A stretch of 64,000 nt of DNA from Anodontia alba. Lineage: Eukaryota > Mollusca > Bivalvia > Lucinida > Lucinidae. Within the stretch, counting starts at the first letter, position 1, and each line of letters starts with the position of its first letter. The position numbers and the translations under genes are program-made. Shown here one piece after another: positions 1 to 10,731 of the stretch. The stretch covers positions 45,980,978 through 46,044,977 of the forward strand of contig OZ024826.1 of the NCBI GenBank assembly GCA_964016985.1. The letters are read 5' to 3'. The notes under the pieces were generated by a model. The model saw only the letters and a program-made list of their open reading frames with translations. It searched no databases and had not been told where the DNA came from.

Positions 1-52
1 TTCATTTGTTTCCTCTGAAAGTCTTTACTCAAAATCCTTGCTTACCTGAAGC

Positions 53-660
53 ACTATTAGGGACAATACCAAGGGAGAACAGTAGGATTGACACAATGTA
101 CCGAACGCAAGGATCGTGTTGCCTGTGATTACGAGGGAAACTTGTAGTTGTCCTGCAATTTGCGCTGGATACCCGGACACTTGACTCCTTACCATACTTG
201 TCCTAAAAGTTTTCAATCAGCCCCATTTTATCGATAAGTAACGTGTGTTACGGACGGCCGTGTAAGATGAGAGAAAACAGTGTGGGACCTGACCAGACGC
301 CATGTTTTGTTGCGTCTGGTCTGGGTCTACACTGTTTGTTCGGGCCTGTATCATTATAAGGGACAATACTATGGGGAACCAGCAGGACTGATACTATGTG
401 CTACTCATCTTACCTATTAGACTAATGATAGTTCTGCAGTTTGTTCCGCATCTTGCGCTGGATACTCGCACACCTTACTTATTGCCATACTTGTCCTAAT
501 AGTTGATTTTGAATAATTTTATTTTACCGAAAAGTTACGTGTCTGATAGACATCTGGGTAAGATGAGTAAAACAAAAGTCAGAAAGGATTAAAGACAGTA
601 TGGGCCCGATCAGACGTGTTTTGTGGCGGCTTGTCTTGTTATACACAGATTGCTCAGACC
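53..660. repeat. Degenerate tandem duplication, ~300 bp unit with internal hairpin
   Basis: Two adjacent copies of a roughly 300 bp unit are visible. GGGACAATAC is followed by an AGCAGGA/AGTAGGA segment at about 58 and again at about 358. CCATACTTGTCCTAA recurs at about 190 and 486, each time followed by AAGT(A/T)ACGTGT. Each unit ends in a hairpin of the CAGACGCC / GGCGTCTG class seen many times downstream; the one at 283-330 is well preserved and the one near 600-660 is degenerate. This is a non-coding dispersed repeat that has been locally duplicated. The stretch 661-960 that follows is T/A-rich with no supportable gene. Confidence 0.6.
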
Positions 661-1240
661 TGTTTTTCCGAGTACCCAGGGTAAATGCGGTATTTATTGT
701 TCTTATACTAGAGATGACAACACTACTAAATGCAGAATAAATCCTTTTTTTATTTTTTTTATTTTTCATTTTTTATTTATATTTTTTCTTCTATACAGCT
801 ATCAAATTCAGATTCATAGTAAGCAAAGTTACTCTTTAACCATATATGCCCACTTTAAAAATAAATGTGCATTGTTTTATGTATTTACACTGTAACCAAG
901 CCTCCTCATTGCATGAGAGACTGTCTCGAAACTTGTAATGGGACCAAATATAAATCCATTTTGACAAAGAAGTTTTGACTTTTGTCATTGACACATGTGT
1001 CTCTCTCCTATTGCGATATGTTAGCGACCGTCTCCCTGCGAGAGGTGCTTGGTGTGCATTTACGATATACTTATCTTTCGCAACTGACACGTCGACATTT
1101 TTCCTCTACTATATATCTGCATTCGCTTCGAATAATATGACTCTGGTTATTATCTCAAACGTTTCTATTTCCTTCCAATCTATTCCCAGGGGGAGGGTCT
1201 GTGTGCGACTATCGATGCTTCAAAACACTGGTAAAGCAAC

Positions 1241-4200
1241 TTGCTTACTATTTGGTGTGACAGTACTTACCTTGTTCTTGCTGTCACTCTCCACAATCAC
1301 ATGATCTGTAGCAGGGGTAAACAACGAAGTGCTGTCATTCCAATTTATCGTCGCATGTGCCGTTTCTCATGCTTACTGCATCTTATAATACTATTCGTAA
1401 TAAATAACCAACTCATACCTATCTTCTCAATTTTAACATACTTGCAAGACAATTGTCTACTAGTAACTAAGGCTACCCCAACCAACTTTTCTAAACGTGT
1501 GCTAAAGTGCAAAGCCTTTTACGATAATGTTGCGTTCACAGCAAATCTTATTCTCTATTTTTCTGTTTCCTTATTTGCAACTTGGCTTATAATCTTAATG
1601 TTTATCTCAGGGGATGTTCACCCGCACCCGGGACCTTTGTCAACAACATCATCAAATAGTATCTCTAGCTCTTCGTCTAGCTTATCCTCTACTGTTTTCA
1701 GCTCTATAAACCTTAGCCACCACCTTTCTTTTGTACATTACAATGTCCAAAGCATAGCCTCCAAACTGGACATCCTCTATGCGGAACTATTAGAATTTGA
1801 CATCCTAGCCTTTACTGAAACCTGGCTAAGCGCCTCTGTAGCTACCGACGATCTTGTCCTTGACTCATATAGCAAACCTGAACGCAAGGATCGCGTTGGT
1901 GATGCGCATGGTGGTGTCATGATATATGTTAAGGAATATATACACTACAGACGCAGACGCGATCTCGAACCAAGGGGAATTGAATGTATATGGATTGAAA
2001 TTGCAAACAACACAAAACATGCCTTATTTGGTGTCTACTACAGACCACCAAACTCTGATTCTACATACTATACCTCTATTGAAGATTCTTTACATCTAGC
2101 AACAGACACTGGTATAAATGATATTATTATAACTGGTGATTTCAATTTTAATCTATTACACCAACAGACTATACGCAAAATTGATTCATTATGTAATCAA
2201 TTTGCGTTGTTTCAAGCCATAAACCAACCCACCCATTATACCGAGCATTCATCCTCATTACTGGACATCCTACTTGTCAGTAATAAGGAACATTTAATTG
2301 TTAGTGGTGTAGGTGATCCTTTTTTAACACAAAATCTACGTTATCACTGTCCAATATATGGAATATTTAAATTCTCCACAGCTAAACTAAAATCATACAC
2401 ACGTCTTATTTGGTACTACGAGCAAGGTAACTATGATCTCTTAAGAAGCAAAGCGGCTGCTGCTGACTGGGATTCTTTACATGACCTGGACATAGACACA
2501 TACGCCCAGAATATAACTACACATATAATATCTCTAGCCAAAGATTGTATACCAAATAAAACCATTAGGATAAGACCATCAGACCCACCGTGGCTTACCT
2601 CTTACCTCAAGAAATATATACGAAAACGAAAACGGGCATACAGAAGAGCTAAGCGGACAAACGTAGCATCACACTGGGCTAAATTCAGAAGATTAAGAAA
2701 CAAGGCTATATCGATCTTTCGCGATTCTAAAAAGACATTTTATGACAAAATTACTGATAAATTAAAATCTGAATCTCTTTGTTCTAAAGACTGGTGGTCT
2801 ACACTGAAATCGATAATTAACCAGAATACTAAATCCCAAATCCCACCTTTGGAAAGTAACGGATTGATATATACGGATGAAAAGGAAAAGGCTAATCTTC
2901 TAAACCAATTCTTTCAAAGCCAAACTGTGTTAGATGAGCAGAATGCATCACTACCAGAATTAACATGTGTAGCAAATTCTAGATTAAGTAGCATCGTCCT
3001 TACTCCAAATGAAGTTCAGTCAGTCTTAAAATCACTGCCAACGGGTAAAGCTTCTGGACCCAATGGAATAAACAATCGTGTTCTTAAAGAATTGGCAAAG
3101 GAAATTTCTCTGCCCCTCTGTACTCTTTTTAATCTATCTCTTCAAACTGGTATTGTACCTGAATCGTATAAAGAAGGTAATGTCTGCTCAATATTTAAGA
3201 AAGATGACCCATCCCTGCCTAGAAACTACAGACCAATCACTCTCCTAAACTCAGAGGACAAGGTTTTTGAAAGACTAGTCTTCAAATATTTATATAATCA
3301 TCTACGTGATAACAATATTTTGACCTCTTTACAGTCTGGTTTCATACCTGGCGACTCGACAGTTAATCAACTGACATATCTTTACGATACTATCTGCCGA
3401 GCCTTGGATAATGGTAAAGAGGTCCGTGCGGTCTTCTGTGATATAAGCAAGGCCTTTGACCGTGTATGGCACGCCGGTCTTATTCACAAACTTGAGGCAG
3501 CAGGAGTCACTGGCGCTGTGCTCAACTGGTTCAGGAGTTATCTCTCTGACAGGAAACAAAGAGTTGTTCTTCCCGGTGCCTCTTCAAACGGGATTTACAT
3601 TTTAGCTGGTGTCCCACAGGGATCAATCCTGGGACCATTACTGTTTCTACTATACATTAATGATATAGTAAATGACATTGGAGCAAACATTAGACTTTTT
3701 GCCTATGATACGAGTCTTTTTATCGTAGTAGATAATCCAATAACAGCTGCTGTCTATCTGAATTCTGACCTAAATGTAATATCACAATGGGCTTCATCAT
3801 GGCTAGTGCTCTTCAACCCAACTAAAACAGAATCTCTTATCTTCACACGCAAACTGAATAAGCCTGTTCATCCTCCACTCTATACGAATGATCAACAACT
3901 AATTGAAGTCGAAACACACAAACACTTAGGTGTTTATTTCTCAACTGATTGTACATGGCATAAACATATAGATTATATCAAAGATAAAGCTTGGGGACGA
4001 ATCAATGTTATGAGGAAACTCAAATTCAAGCTCGACAGAAAATCCCTAGAAATTATTTACATGGTATTTATACGACCTCTACTTGAATATGCAGACGTAA
4101 TTTGGGACAATTGTACCTTATATGAAAAACAAGAGCTTGACAAGATTCAGAATGAAGCAGCCCGAATTGCAACTGGAACCACCAAACTCATATCCTTAGA

Positions 4201-4860
4201 CTGTCTTTACAACGAAGTTAAATGGGAATCCTTAGAAAAACGCCGAAGAAACCACAAACTCACCCTATTCTATAAAATGTACACCAATTTGACTCCATCA
4301 TATCTTTCTGACCTAGTACCACAAACTGTTAGTAGCGTTTCGCGATACAATCTTAGAAATTCTCATGCTCTACAAACTGTTGACGCTAGATCTAACAATT
4401 ATTACTATTCATTTCTTCCATCAACAGTGAGGGAGTGGAATAATCTACCGTCTGATGTTACTCAGTCAGAATCAATAGCTGCTTTTAAACACAACATCAA
4501 CAAAGAAAATTTAGTCGTACCAAAGCACTTCTATACCGCAAAAGACATGCACAAATTCTTCACACCCGCTTAAGAACGAAATGCAGTGCATTAAATTATG
4601 ATCTTTTCCTGAAGAATATCACGGATTCCCCACTGTGCCGCTGCGGCGATATCGAGAATACCTATCATTTCTTTTTTCAATGTCCTCAATATCGGAACTC
4701 GCGGACTGAGCTCTTCGAAACAGTTTCACAGTACAAGGAAATCTCTCTTGATCTACTTCTCTTCGGTGATATTTCTCTCTCCTACGATACAAATAAGAAA
4801 ATATTCGAGAAAGTCCAAAAATATATAATCACTACCAAGAGATTCACTGCCATGCAGTAA
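1241..4860 (+). pseudogene. LINE endonuclease-reverse transcriptase polyprotein (mutated active site, 3' frameshift)
   Basis: A 1110-codon frame (1241-4573) encodes, in order: a hydrophobic N-terminal region (residues about 44-68 and 97-123); a 2A-like motif GDVHPHPGP at residues 124-132; an APE-type endonuclease (about 163-372) with N168 in VHYNVQS, E193 in FTETWL, D300 and N302 in TGDFNFN, and H369 in RYHCPI; and a reverse transcriptase (about 590-860) with KASGPNG, FCDISKAFDRVWH (D734 present) and GVPQGSILGPLL from residue 790. The catalytic box that is normally FADD reads FAYD, so the first aspartate is Tyr822 (TAT at 3704-3706) and the enzyme should be dead. The frame stops at 4573, but homologous coding continues one frame over from about 4561 to the stop at 4858-4860. 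That tail supplies HTRLRTKC and a CRC-x7-H-x4-C zinc-finger-like motif, so a one-base frameshift lies near 4550-4561. The start codon is uncertain; M1, M21 and M39 are all possible. Confidence 0.88.
1610..1636 (+). other. 2A-like ribosome-skipping motif (degenerate)
   Basis: The codons spell GDVHPHPGP directly after a hydrophobic run. Functional 2A peptides end D-V/I-E-x-N-P-G-P and release the upstream chain between G and P. Here the E and N positions are both His, while D, V and the final PGP are kept. 2A-like peptides at the N-terminus of APE-type LINE proteins are known from several marine invertebrates. Whether this variant can still skip cannot be told from sequence. Confidence 0.6.
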
Positions 4861-4962
4861 TTCTAAGAATGTACAGAATTATACTTGTAAAACTTACCAT
4901 GCGGCTAGTTTTGTTTTGAAGCAAGGGAGTTTTTAAGCATTACTGTCGCGCACCCTACCCCT

Positions 4963-5012
4963 CCCCCCCCTCCACTCTCTCTCTCTCTCTCTCTCGCTCT
5001 CTCTCTCTCTCT
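4963..5012. repeat. C-tract and (CT)n microsatellite in LINE 3' UTR
   Basis: A C-rich stretch is followed by about 20 CT dinucleotides with one interruption, lying 100 bp after the LINE coding tail. Confidence 0.9.
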
Positions 5013-5504
5013 GAATAACCAAACTCTTAGGTACTCAGTCAACAAGTCTTTTTCACTTCTTTCACACCTAATATACAACCTCCATTATAACTAATAATCC
5101 ACTGCATTTTTTAAATAAACAACTAAATACACAATACTGATGTACAGACATACCCAAATTTTCTGTTTTACCTACGTTTCTCTATAATTGTTGCTTTTCC
5201 TACTCTTTCTAATGATACAATTATCTAAGTTGTTTTTAACTGAATGAGATCGTAGTTTATATTGTTTGTATAAATGCATATGAACAGTAATTCAAAGTAT
5301 CACTTGTACATGATCTTCGCCTTCTTTTCACAGTTGTTATTATCAAGGAGAAGAACTAAATAAGTAACATTGCTTTCGTTCTGATCCTTTAATATGTATT
5401 TTCATAACATTATATTTGTACCCATGTATACTTTGTGAAAATAAAATATGTTTTAACCAAAGTTTGACCCGCATAATGAAAACGTACCTTTAAACATGTG
5501 CACC

Positions 5505-5700
5505 CATCGAAGACTCAAATCAGACTGCGCATGCGCTCAGTCTGGTCCGACTTCGCTGTTCTCATGAAGAAACCGTGTTTGCATCCTTGGTTATCCAAAA
5601 TGCGCCAGTGAAGATTCTGATCAGACTGCGCGAATGCACAGACTGATCTGAACCTTCACTGGGCGCACATGTACGAAGGTATGTTTACTGACTTTGTGGC
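5505..5700. repeat. Dispersed GATCAGACTGCGC repeat (paired units) inside the LINE 3' UTR
   Basis: Two inverted modules, each with (A/G)ATCAGACTGCGC ... GCGCAGnCTGATC-like arms, surround a spacer containing CCAGTGAAGATTCTGATCAG. The same family recurs near 18260, 23850, 26580, 35440, 42720, 48590, 61730 and 63000. It is a non-coding interspersed repeat, probably nested in the LINE 3' UTR. Confidence 0.65.
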
Positions 5701-5944
5701 TTATGTACTAGTGGAAAAAAAACGCAAGTTCGGTTTTGGTGTCATAATTTTTTATTGAGAAAAAGCGCAGACTGTCTACGTTAAAAAGTTCGCTGTGGAC
5801 ATGCATGATTCAATATCTTAATTCTTATTGTATATATGTGTAGATATGATGACTTTCCTTCTTTTTATTTCCTTTTCTTATTATTTTTACTTTTAAGGGC
5901 CACGAGGTAGACTAGCTATTATAGCTACTTGTGTTACTCTCTTT

Positions 5945-5954
5945 AAACATTGTA

Positions 5955-5989
<35 letters not shown>

Positions 5990-5993
5990 AAAA
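5945..5993 (+). repeat. (TAAA)n LINE 3' tail
   Basis: About ten AAAT/TAAA tetranucleotides end the LINE. From here to about 6490 no gene or clear repeat is seen. Confidence 0.9.
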
Positions 5994-6493
5994 TGCTAAC
6001 TGGTATAGGATTAAAGTTTTCAGTAAAAATCGTTCAAATTTTTTTCAACGCACACATACGTTAAAAAGTATTTCTATTATTTTATTCCAAAAGAAAACTT
6101 GCATTTTATATTTCCGCTAGTATATATTCTACACTATGATGAAGTTAATCGATATGAAGACACTAATTTTCGTAACTAGTTTAACGAAATTTTACTGACT
6201 TAATTAAAGGTTTATGAAACTTAGTGTGTTTGCTTAATTCACCAGATTCTTTGTCACATGGACTGTCTGTCGTCGAAACATCTAGCTTCTGAAACTCAAC
6301 GGATATTCAGACACTTCGACCATCCATACTGATATTCATTAACTTGTAATACAAGCATAATTGGTCGAAGTATCTACAAAAACTAGAATATGTATTTTCG
6401 CATTTTCGGTAAAATAAATTGCTAAATGGACATGTTAAGTGCACATAGTATTTTGTTTTTTCGCTGCATTATGCTCTCTTCAGGATTCAGCCA

Positions 6494-6682
6494 TCATCAC
6501 GAAAACATGCCTATATAATGTTGACCCCCTTAAACCCCACTTTTATATAGTAAAACTGGGGTTTAGAGGGGTATACATTATTTTTCATATTTCTGCTCAA
6601 AAATATAGATTGTGGGTACTCGTTAGAACCGCCTCGGCGAGGCGGTTCTAACGTGTACCCACAATCTATGTTTTGAGCAGAA

Positions 6683-6713
<31 letters not shown>

Positions 6714-6793
6714 TCAGAATTTTTTATCTGAAAATGTTTCAATTTTTGATAGTAAAATTTTCAGTATATTTGAATAGGCATGTTTTCGTAATG
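6494..6793. mobile_element. Foldback MITE, GAACCGCC/GGCGGTTC core, copy 1
   Basis: The ends are inverted: CATCACGAAAACATGCC at the left and GGCATGTTTTCGTAATG at the right. The centre is a near-perfect palindrome, AGATTGTGGGTACTCGTTAG followed by GAACCGCC TCGGCGAGGCGGTTC and its complement, about 95 bp in all. A poly(A) run of about 25 lies at 6689-6712. It has no coding capacity. Related copies are at 7065-7308 and 54915-55204. Confidence 0.75.
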
Positions 6794-6959
6794 AAATCGG
6801 AACAAATGTTACAGTCCCAGCTATATGTGTATATGCCCAGGTTGATGATGTAGGTTGTTGCTATTGTATTTACCCGAACTATTCGAGCACGTTAAATTAT
6901 TACTATACCCTGAACAAGAAATTTTACGTCTTGTCCTGCTGCATGAGTGATAGATCATG

Positions 6960-7022
6960 TAGGCCCTAAGCAGATGCCGTGTTCTATGGTCATCAGATTT
7001 GGGCCTTCACTGTTTTGCATGG
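6960..7022. repeat. Degenerate CAGACGCC-type hairpin
   Basis: GGCCCTAAGCAGATGCCGTG pairs imperfectly with CATCAGATTTGGGCC, followed by CACTGTTTTGC. This is the same hairpin core as in the TTAACCC MITEs (for example 42271-42335), without visible terminal repeats. Confidence 0.5.
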
Positions 7023-7064
7023 GACTGTCTCTCGGAAAACTTAGGAGACATATGGTAAATGAAC

Positions 7065-7308
7065 CATTACGAAAACACAACTATTCAAATATATAGAAAA
7101 TTTCATCCCCAGAAACTAAAAATTTTCAGATAAAAATCTGATATTTTTCTTATTTCTGCTTAAAACATAGATTGTGGGTACTCGTTAGAACCGCCTTGGC
7201 GAGGTGGTTCTAACGAGTACCCACAATCTGTTTTTGAGCAAACAATAAGAAAAATAATGTATACCCTTGTTAACCCCAGTTTTACTATATAAAAAGTTTT
7301 CGTGATGG
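7065..7308. mobile_element. Foldback MITE, GAACCGCC/GGCGGTTC core, copy 2
   Basis: It begins CATTACGAAAACAC and ends GTTTTCGTGATGG, in inverted orientation relative to the copy at 6494. The central palindrome around GAACCGCCTTGGCGAGGTGG is preserved with a few substitutions. Confidence 0.75.
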
Positions 7309-7364
7309 ATTCGGGAATATAATTCTAACCCATTTTAGTCAGGAAACTCCGAAAAGGGTTATTT

Positions 7365-7432
7365 GCAAACAGTGCAGATCCAGACGAGGTGCTGCGTTCC
7401 GCGGCGTCTGATCAGTGTCTACAATGTTTGCA
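7365..7432. repeat. CAGACGCCG hairpin core
   Basis: CAAACAGTGCAGATCCAGAC ... GTCTGATCAGTGTCTACAAT forms an imperfect hairpin with a GC-rich tip (GCGTTCCGCGGC). It is the MITE core without recognisable TTAACCC ends. The segment 7433-7860 shows only a short direct repeat (CAGGAATTTCTACAATAG twice at 7440-7490) and no gene. Confidence 0.6.
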
Positions 7433-7865
7433 TTAAATACAGGAATTTCTACAATAGTTGTAATAAATACAGGAATTTCTACAATAGTGTAATAACTAGT
7501 AACGGTGTGTAATTTTCTGTGTTATCAAAACCGGTAATGTGGTTAAAATAAACAAAAGGGATGTGAGTTCGACAGCTGTATAGGAAACATCTTGAAATAT
7601 CTTGATAGAAGCAAGTCAGCAATAGCGGCAGGGTCGATAAATAATATGGAACATAGCCAGTGGAAGGAAAATAACCACCCTGAAAATATAATAAGCCATA
7701 CTAAGTATCGTACAAATTACCAGCTAAAGTTAGTGCTGACCTACAATGCAAAATGCATGACAATTACATACAAAAAAACAACAACTGAATATTACACTTA
7801 AAAATATCCTTTTATGACTGACTGTTGATGGGATGCCCGATGGTCTGTTTTCCAAAACTCAAATC

Positions 7866-8250
7866 TCGGTGGGGTGGGGGGGTAACTTCCTATATATGGC
7901 ATAGTACGGATGTGCGTGCCGAATAGCCCCCTTTTTCAGCACTCCCAGGTATATGATTGGCCCCCTTTTTTCAACAAAAAGTATATGAATGACCCAATTT
8001 TTCTGGATTCCTATGTGAAAGACCCCATTTTTCTCACATCCTGGTATATGCACATATTTTTCGCTCATAAATTTTTCGAGACTGCTTATCCTCTTGGTAT
8101 TACATGGATTGACTGTGATATTTGTCTAACAACCAGCAAGAAATGGGTATAAAAATCAAAGGGCGGTATATGAATAGGTCAACATTTTGGATGATCAAGT
8201 ATATCGCACACCGTACCAAAATTACCCCTAAGTTACCCCCCCCCCTCCGA
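7866..8250. repeat. Repeat bounded by inverted GGGGGTAACTT / AAGTTACCCCC
   Basis: The left end reads GGGGGGGTAACTTCC followed by TATATATGG; the right end reads TAAGTTACCCCCCC. Between them are reiterated short segments of the form CCCCxTTTTTxx...TATATGA. A related but truncated sequence is at 12790-12960. No coding frame is credible. 8250-8880 is unassigned intergenic or intronic DNA. Confidence 0.5.
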
Positions 8251-8884
8251 GACTCAAATTAAAAGTAGCACAGCACGAAGTTCCAGACCCACACACGTAC
8301 GCAGTCCCAGACCCACGCACATACACAGTCCTGGACCATTGCCTGTAAAATACCTATGGCTTGCACAGAAACTAAGAACTAAAATATTATTATACCAATA
8401 TGTGGAATTGGGTGGCACTGTCACTCTCTCATTCAAGCTGACAAGGTGGGTGCAGACATTCTACAAGGCGGGTGTAGACATTCTGTGACATACTGTGACT
8501 GTGAGATTACTGCAAGAGGATTATATAAAAGTGAAAATACAAGCAAAAGAGGAGTGACGCGTTAGTAAAAATTCATAATTCCAGATTTTTCCGCCATTTG
8601 CAAGCAAAGCACAAAAGTTGCAAAAGTCATTAAATATCATTTAAAGACAAAATGCAGCCACCCCAATCATTGCAACACATTGAAATTCAAAATATTTCAA
8701 CATAACTAAAATATAATATCGCCTGAGAATAACTTGAACTCTACATTTTAAGATTTCGAGACCTCTTCAAAAGCATGACTTCTGAGTAAAAAATGTAACA
8801 GCTGATTGTTTTTTGCGCCACTTACTAGATCTAATAAAACCTAAAATTAACTAATGAGCCAAATGTTAGCAAAACTAACCATCC

Positions 8885-9240
8885 TAACTTTTTACAATTA
8901 CATGGTCAAAGGGAAGTAACATTCTTACTAAAACGTAAACTATACCTCCTATGTAAGGCAACCCTGCTACAACCGTGTTTTCAGAGATATCTCCTAACCG
9001 TGAATTTTCAGTTTTTCTACTAATGTGACCTAAAAATTAGGTCAAGGCCACCAAAATCTAATAGTTCTTTTTTATGTCCCACTTATATATATCCATGAAA
9101 ATTTGATAAGAATCACAAGCTGGCTCACAAGATATTTTGCAGACAAGAAACTGTCACGCCGATGCCGACGCCGACGCCAACGGGATCCGTACCAAACTCA
9201 CTATTTCCCTCTCCCCGTAGGTTTGGGAACATAAAAACTA
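8885..9240. repeat. Satellite-bearing repeat, single-monomer version
   Basis: It contains one diverged monomer of the array at 9530-10640 (GTGACCTAAAAATTAGGTCA followed by AGGCCACCAAAATCTAAT) and ends in GCCGATGCCGACGCCGACGC ... GGGATCC, like the end of the larger array at 10640-10680. It appears to be a short member of the same family. Confidence 0.6.
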
Positions 9241-9329
9241 ACTAGATACCCTGCTATTGGAAATAGACCGGTCCAAAGAGTTGTGGTAGAAAAATCCACT
9301 CGACATAAATGGGCTTACCCATAGCTCTT

Positions 9330-9475
9330 TCGATTGGAGTGGGTATATTATCACCACGAAAACATATGTTGTAAGTATAAACCATTAGAAGCGCCTCGCC
9401 AATTTCGCAGAGTAATAAGAACTAGAACAATGTTTTCGGAGGAAAACATATGTCCCCCCACCAGTTTGAACAGAC
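9330..9475. repeat. Degenerate foldback of the AAAACATATG class
   Basis: CACGAAAACATATGTTGTAA ... CATTAGAAGCGCCTCGCC ... GAGGAAAACATATG is related to the foldbacks at 40740, 41450 and 50270 (ATTAGAAGCGCxTC motif). It is much decayed. Confidence 0.4.
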
Positions 9476-9529
9476 ATATTGTTAAAATAGATTGTATCTA
9501 TAATAAACTAAAGGTCACAATGTACCTAT

Positions 9530-10680
9530 ATGTAAGTTTGGTCAGAATTCATCCATTCCTCAATGGGATAGGGTGCTGAGAAGCCATTTTCTAAAATCAT
9601 AGCCCTTGTGTAACCTTGAAAATGAGATCAAGGTCACCAAAATCTAATCAGTTCTTGTCTCTATCTCAACGATATAGCTGTGCAAGTTTGGTCAAAATCC
9701 ACCCATTCATTCAGCAGATAGCGTGCAGACAAGCCATTATCCAACAATCTGAGCCTTCCTGCGACCTTGAAAATGGGTCAAGGTCACCAAAATAAAATTG
9801 GTTATTTTCCATGCCACAACAATTTGGCTGTGCCGGTTTAGTTAAAATCCATCCATTCCTTCAAGAGATACAGTGCAGACAAGCCATTTTCCAACAATCT
9901 ATGCCCTAGTGTGACCTTGAAAATGGGTCAAGGTCACCAAAATCTAATCAGTTCTTTTCCATGTCCAAAAAATATAGCTGTGCAAGTCTGGTCGAAATCT
10001 ACTCATTTCCTTCAGGAGACAAGGTGCAGACAAGCCATTTCCACCAATCTAAGCCTTAGTGTGACCTTGAAAATGGGGTCAAGGTTGTCAAAATCTAATC
10101 AGTTCTTTTCCATGTCTCAACAATTAAGATGTAGAAGTTTGGTCAAAATCCATTCATTCTTTTAGGAGATAGGGTGCAGACAAGCAATTTTCCAACAATC
10201 TAAGCCCTCCCGTGACCTTGAAAATGGGGTCAAGGTCACCGAAATCTAATCAGTTCTTTTACATGTCCTAGCATTGTAAATGTGCAAGTTTGGTCAAAAT
10301 CTATTCATTCCTACAAGAGATAGGGTGCGGACAAGCCATTTTCCAACAATTCTAAGCCCTCCTGTGACCTTGAAAATGGGGTCAAGGTCACCAAAATCTA
10401 ATAAGTTCTTTTACATGTCCCAGCATTGTAGATGTGCAAGTTTGGTCAAAGTCTATTTATTCCTCCAAGAGATAGGGTGCGGACAAGCCATTTTCCAACA
10501 ACCTAAGCCCTCCTGTGACCTTGAAAATGGGGTCAAGGTCACCAAAATCTAATCAGCATTTTTCCCCCTCCCAATGATATATTTGTGTAAGTTTGGCTAA
10601 AATATGTCCATCCAATAAGGAGATAGAGTGCGGACAAGAGGCTACGCCGACGCCGCCGCCGACGCCGACGGGATCCGCAC
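9530..10680. repeat. Tandem array, seven ~150 bp monomers with GCCGACG tail
   Basis: The segment GTGACCTTGAAAATGG recurs at about 9612, 9761, 9911, 10061, 10213, 10366 and 10516, so the period is about 150-153 bp. Each monomer also has CAAAATCTAATCAGTTCTTT, a GTxxxAxTTTGGTCAAAATC segment and GxGCxGACAAGCCATTTTCC. The array ends in a GCCGACGCCGCCGCCGACGC run. Each monomer contains TGACCTTGA and TCAAGGTCA on either side of a 7-8 bp spacer. Frames open across it are by-products of the repeat. Confidence 0.85.
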
Positions 10681-10687
10681 TAAAAAC

Positions 10688-10731
10688 AATATGTTCCCCC
10701 CCGCCCCCCGCCCCCCCCCCCCCCCCCCCAT
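10688..10731. repeat. Poly(C) low-complexity tract
   Basis: An almost pure C run with a few G. It probably marks the end of the preceding repeat. 10732-11818 has no recognised feature. Confidence 0.9.

Larger units (their letters stand above)
970..5993 (+). mobile_element. APE-type non-LTR (LINE) retrotransposon, near full length, inactive
   Basis: The element runs from an uncertain 5' end (about 970-1240), through one long reading frame with endonuclease and reverse transcriptase, to a 3' UTR ending in a short (TAAA)n tail near 5993. The 3' terminal segment (about 5895-5945) contains a small hairpin around TAGCTATTATAGCTA, and the tail is a microsatellite rather than poly(A). Both features are usual for the CR1/L2/Rex/Jockey-like branch. 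The 3' UTR carries a CT microsatellite and an embedded dispersed repeat. A separate upstream ORF1 was not recognised. No convincing target-site duplication was found. Confidence 0.8.

Noticed and set aside
975..1304. 109-codon frame just upstream of the LINE frame, possible ORF1
   Set aside because: It has no coiled coil, RRM or zinc knuckle and overlaps the longer frame; no reason to call it ORF1.
2339..2350. RYHC instead of SDH in the LINE endonuclease as an inactivating mutation
   Set aside because: An R-Y-H-C-P form at this position seems to me common in related invertebrate LINEs, so I do not count it as a lesion without an alignment.
9530..10560. CRISPR-like appearance of regular repeats
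   Set aside because: Whole ~150 bp units are repeated without unique spacers, in a eukaryotic context; it is a satellite.
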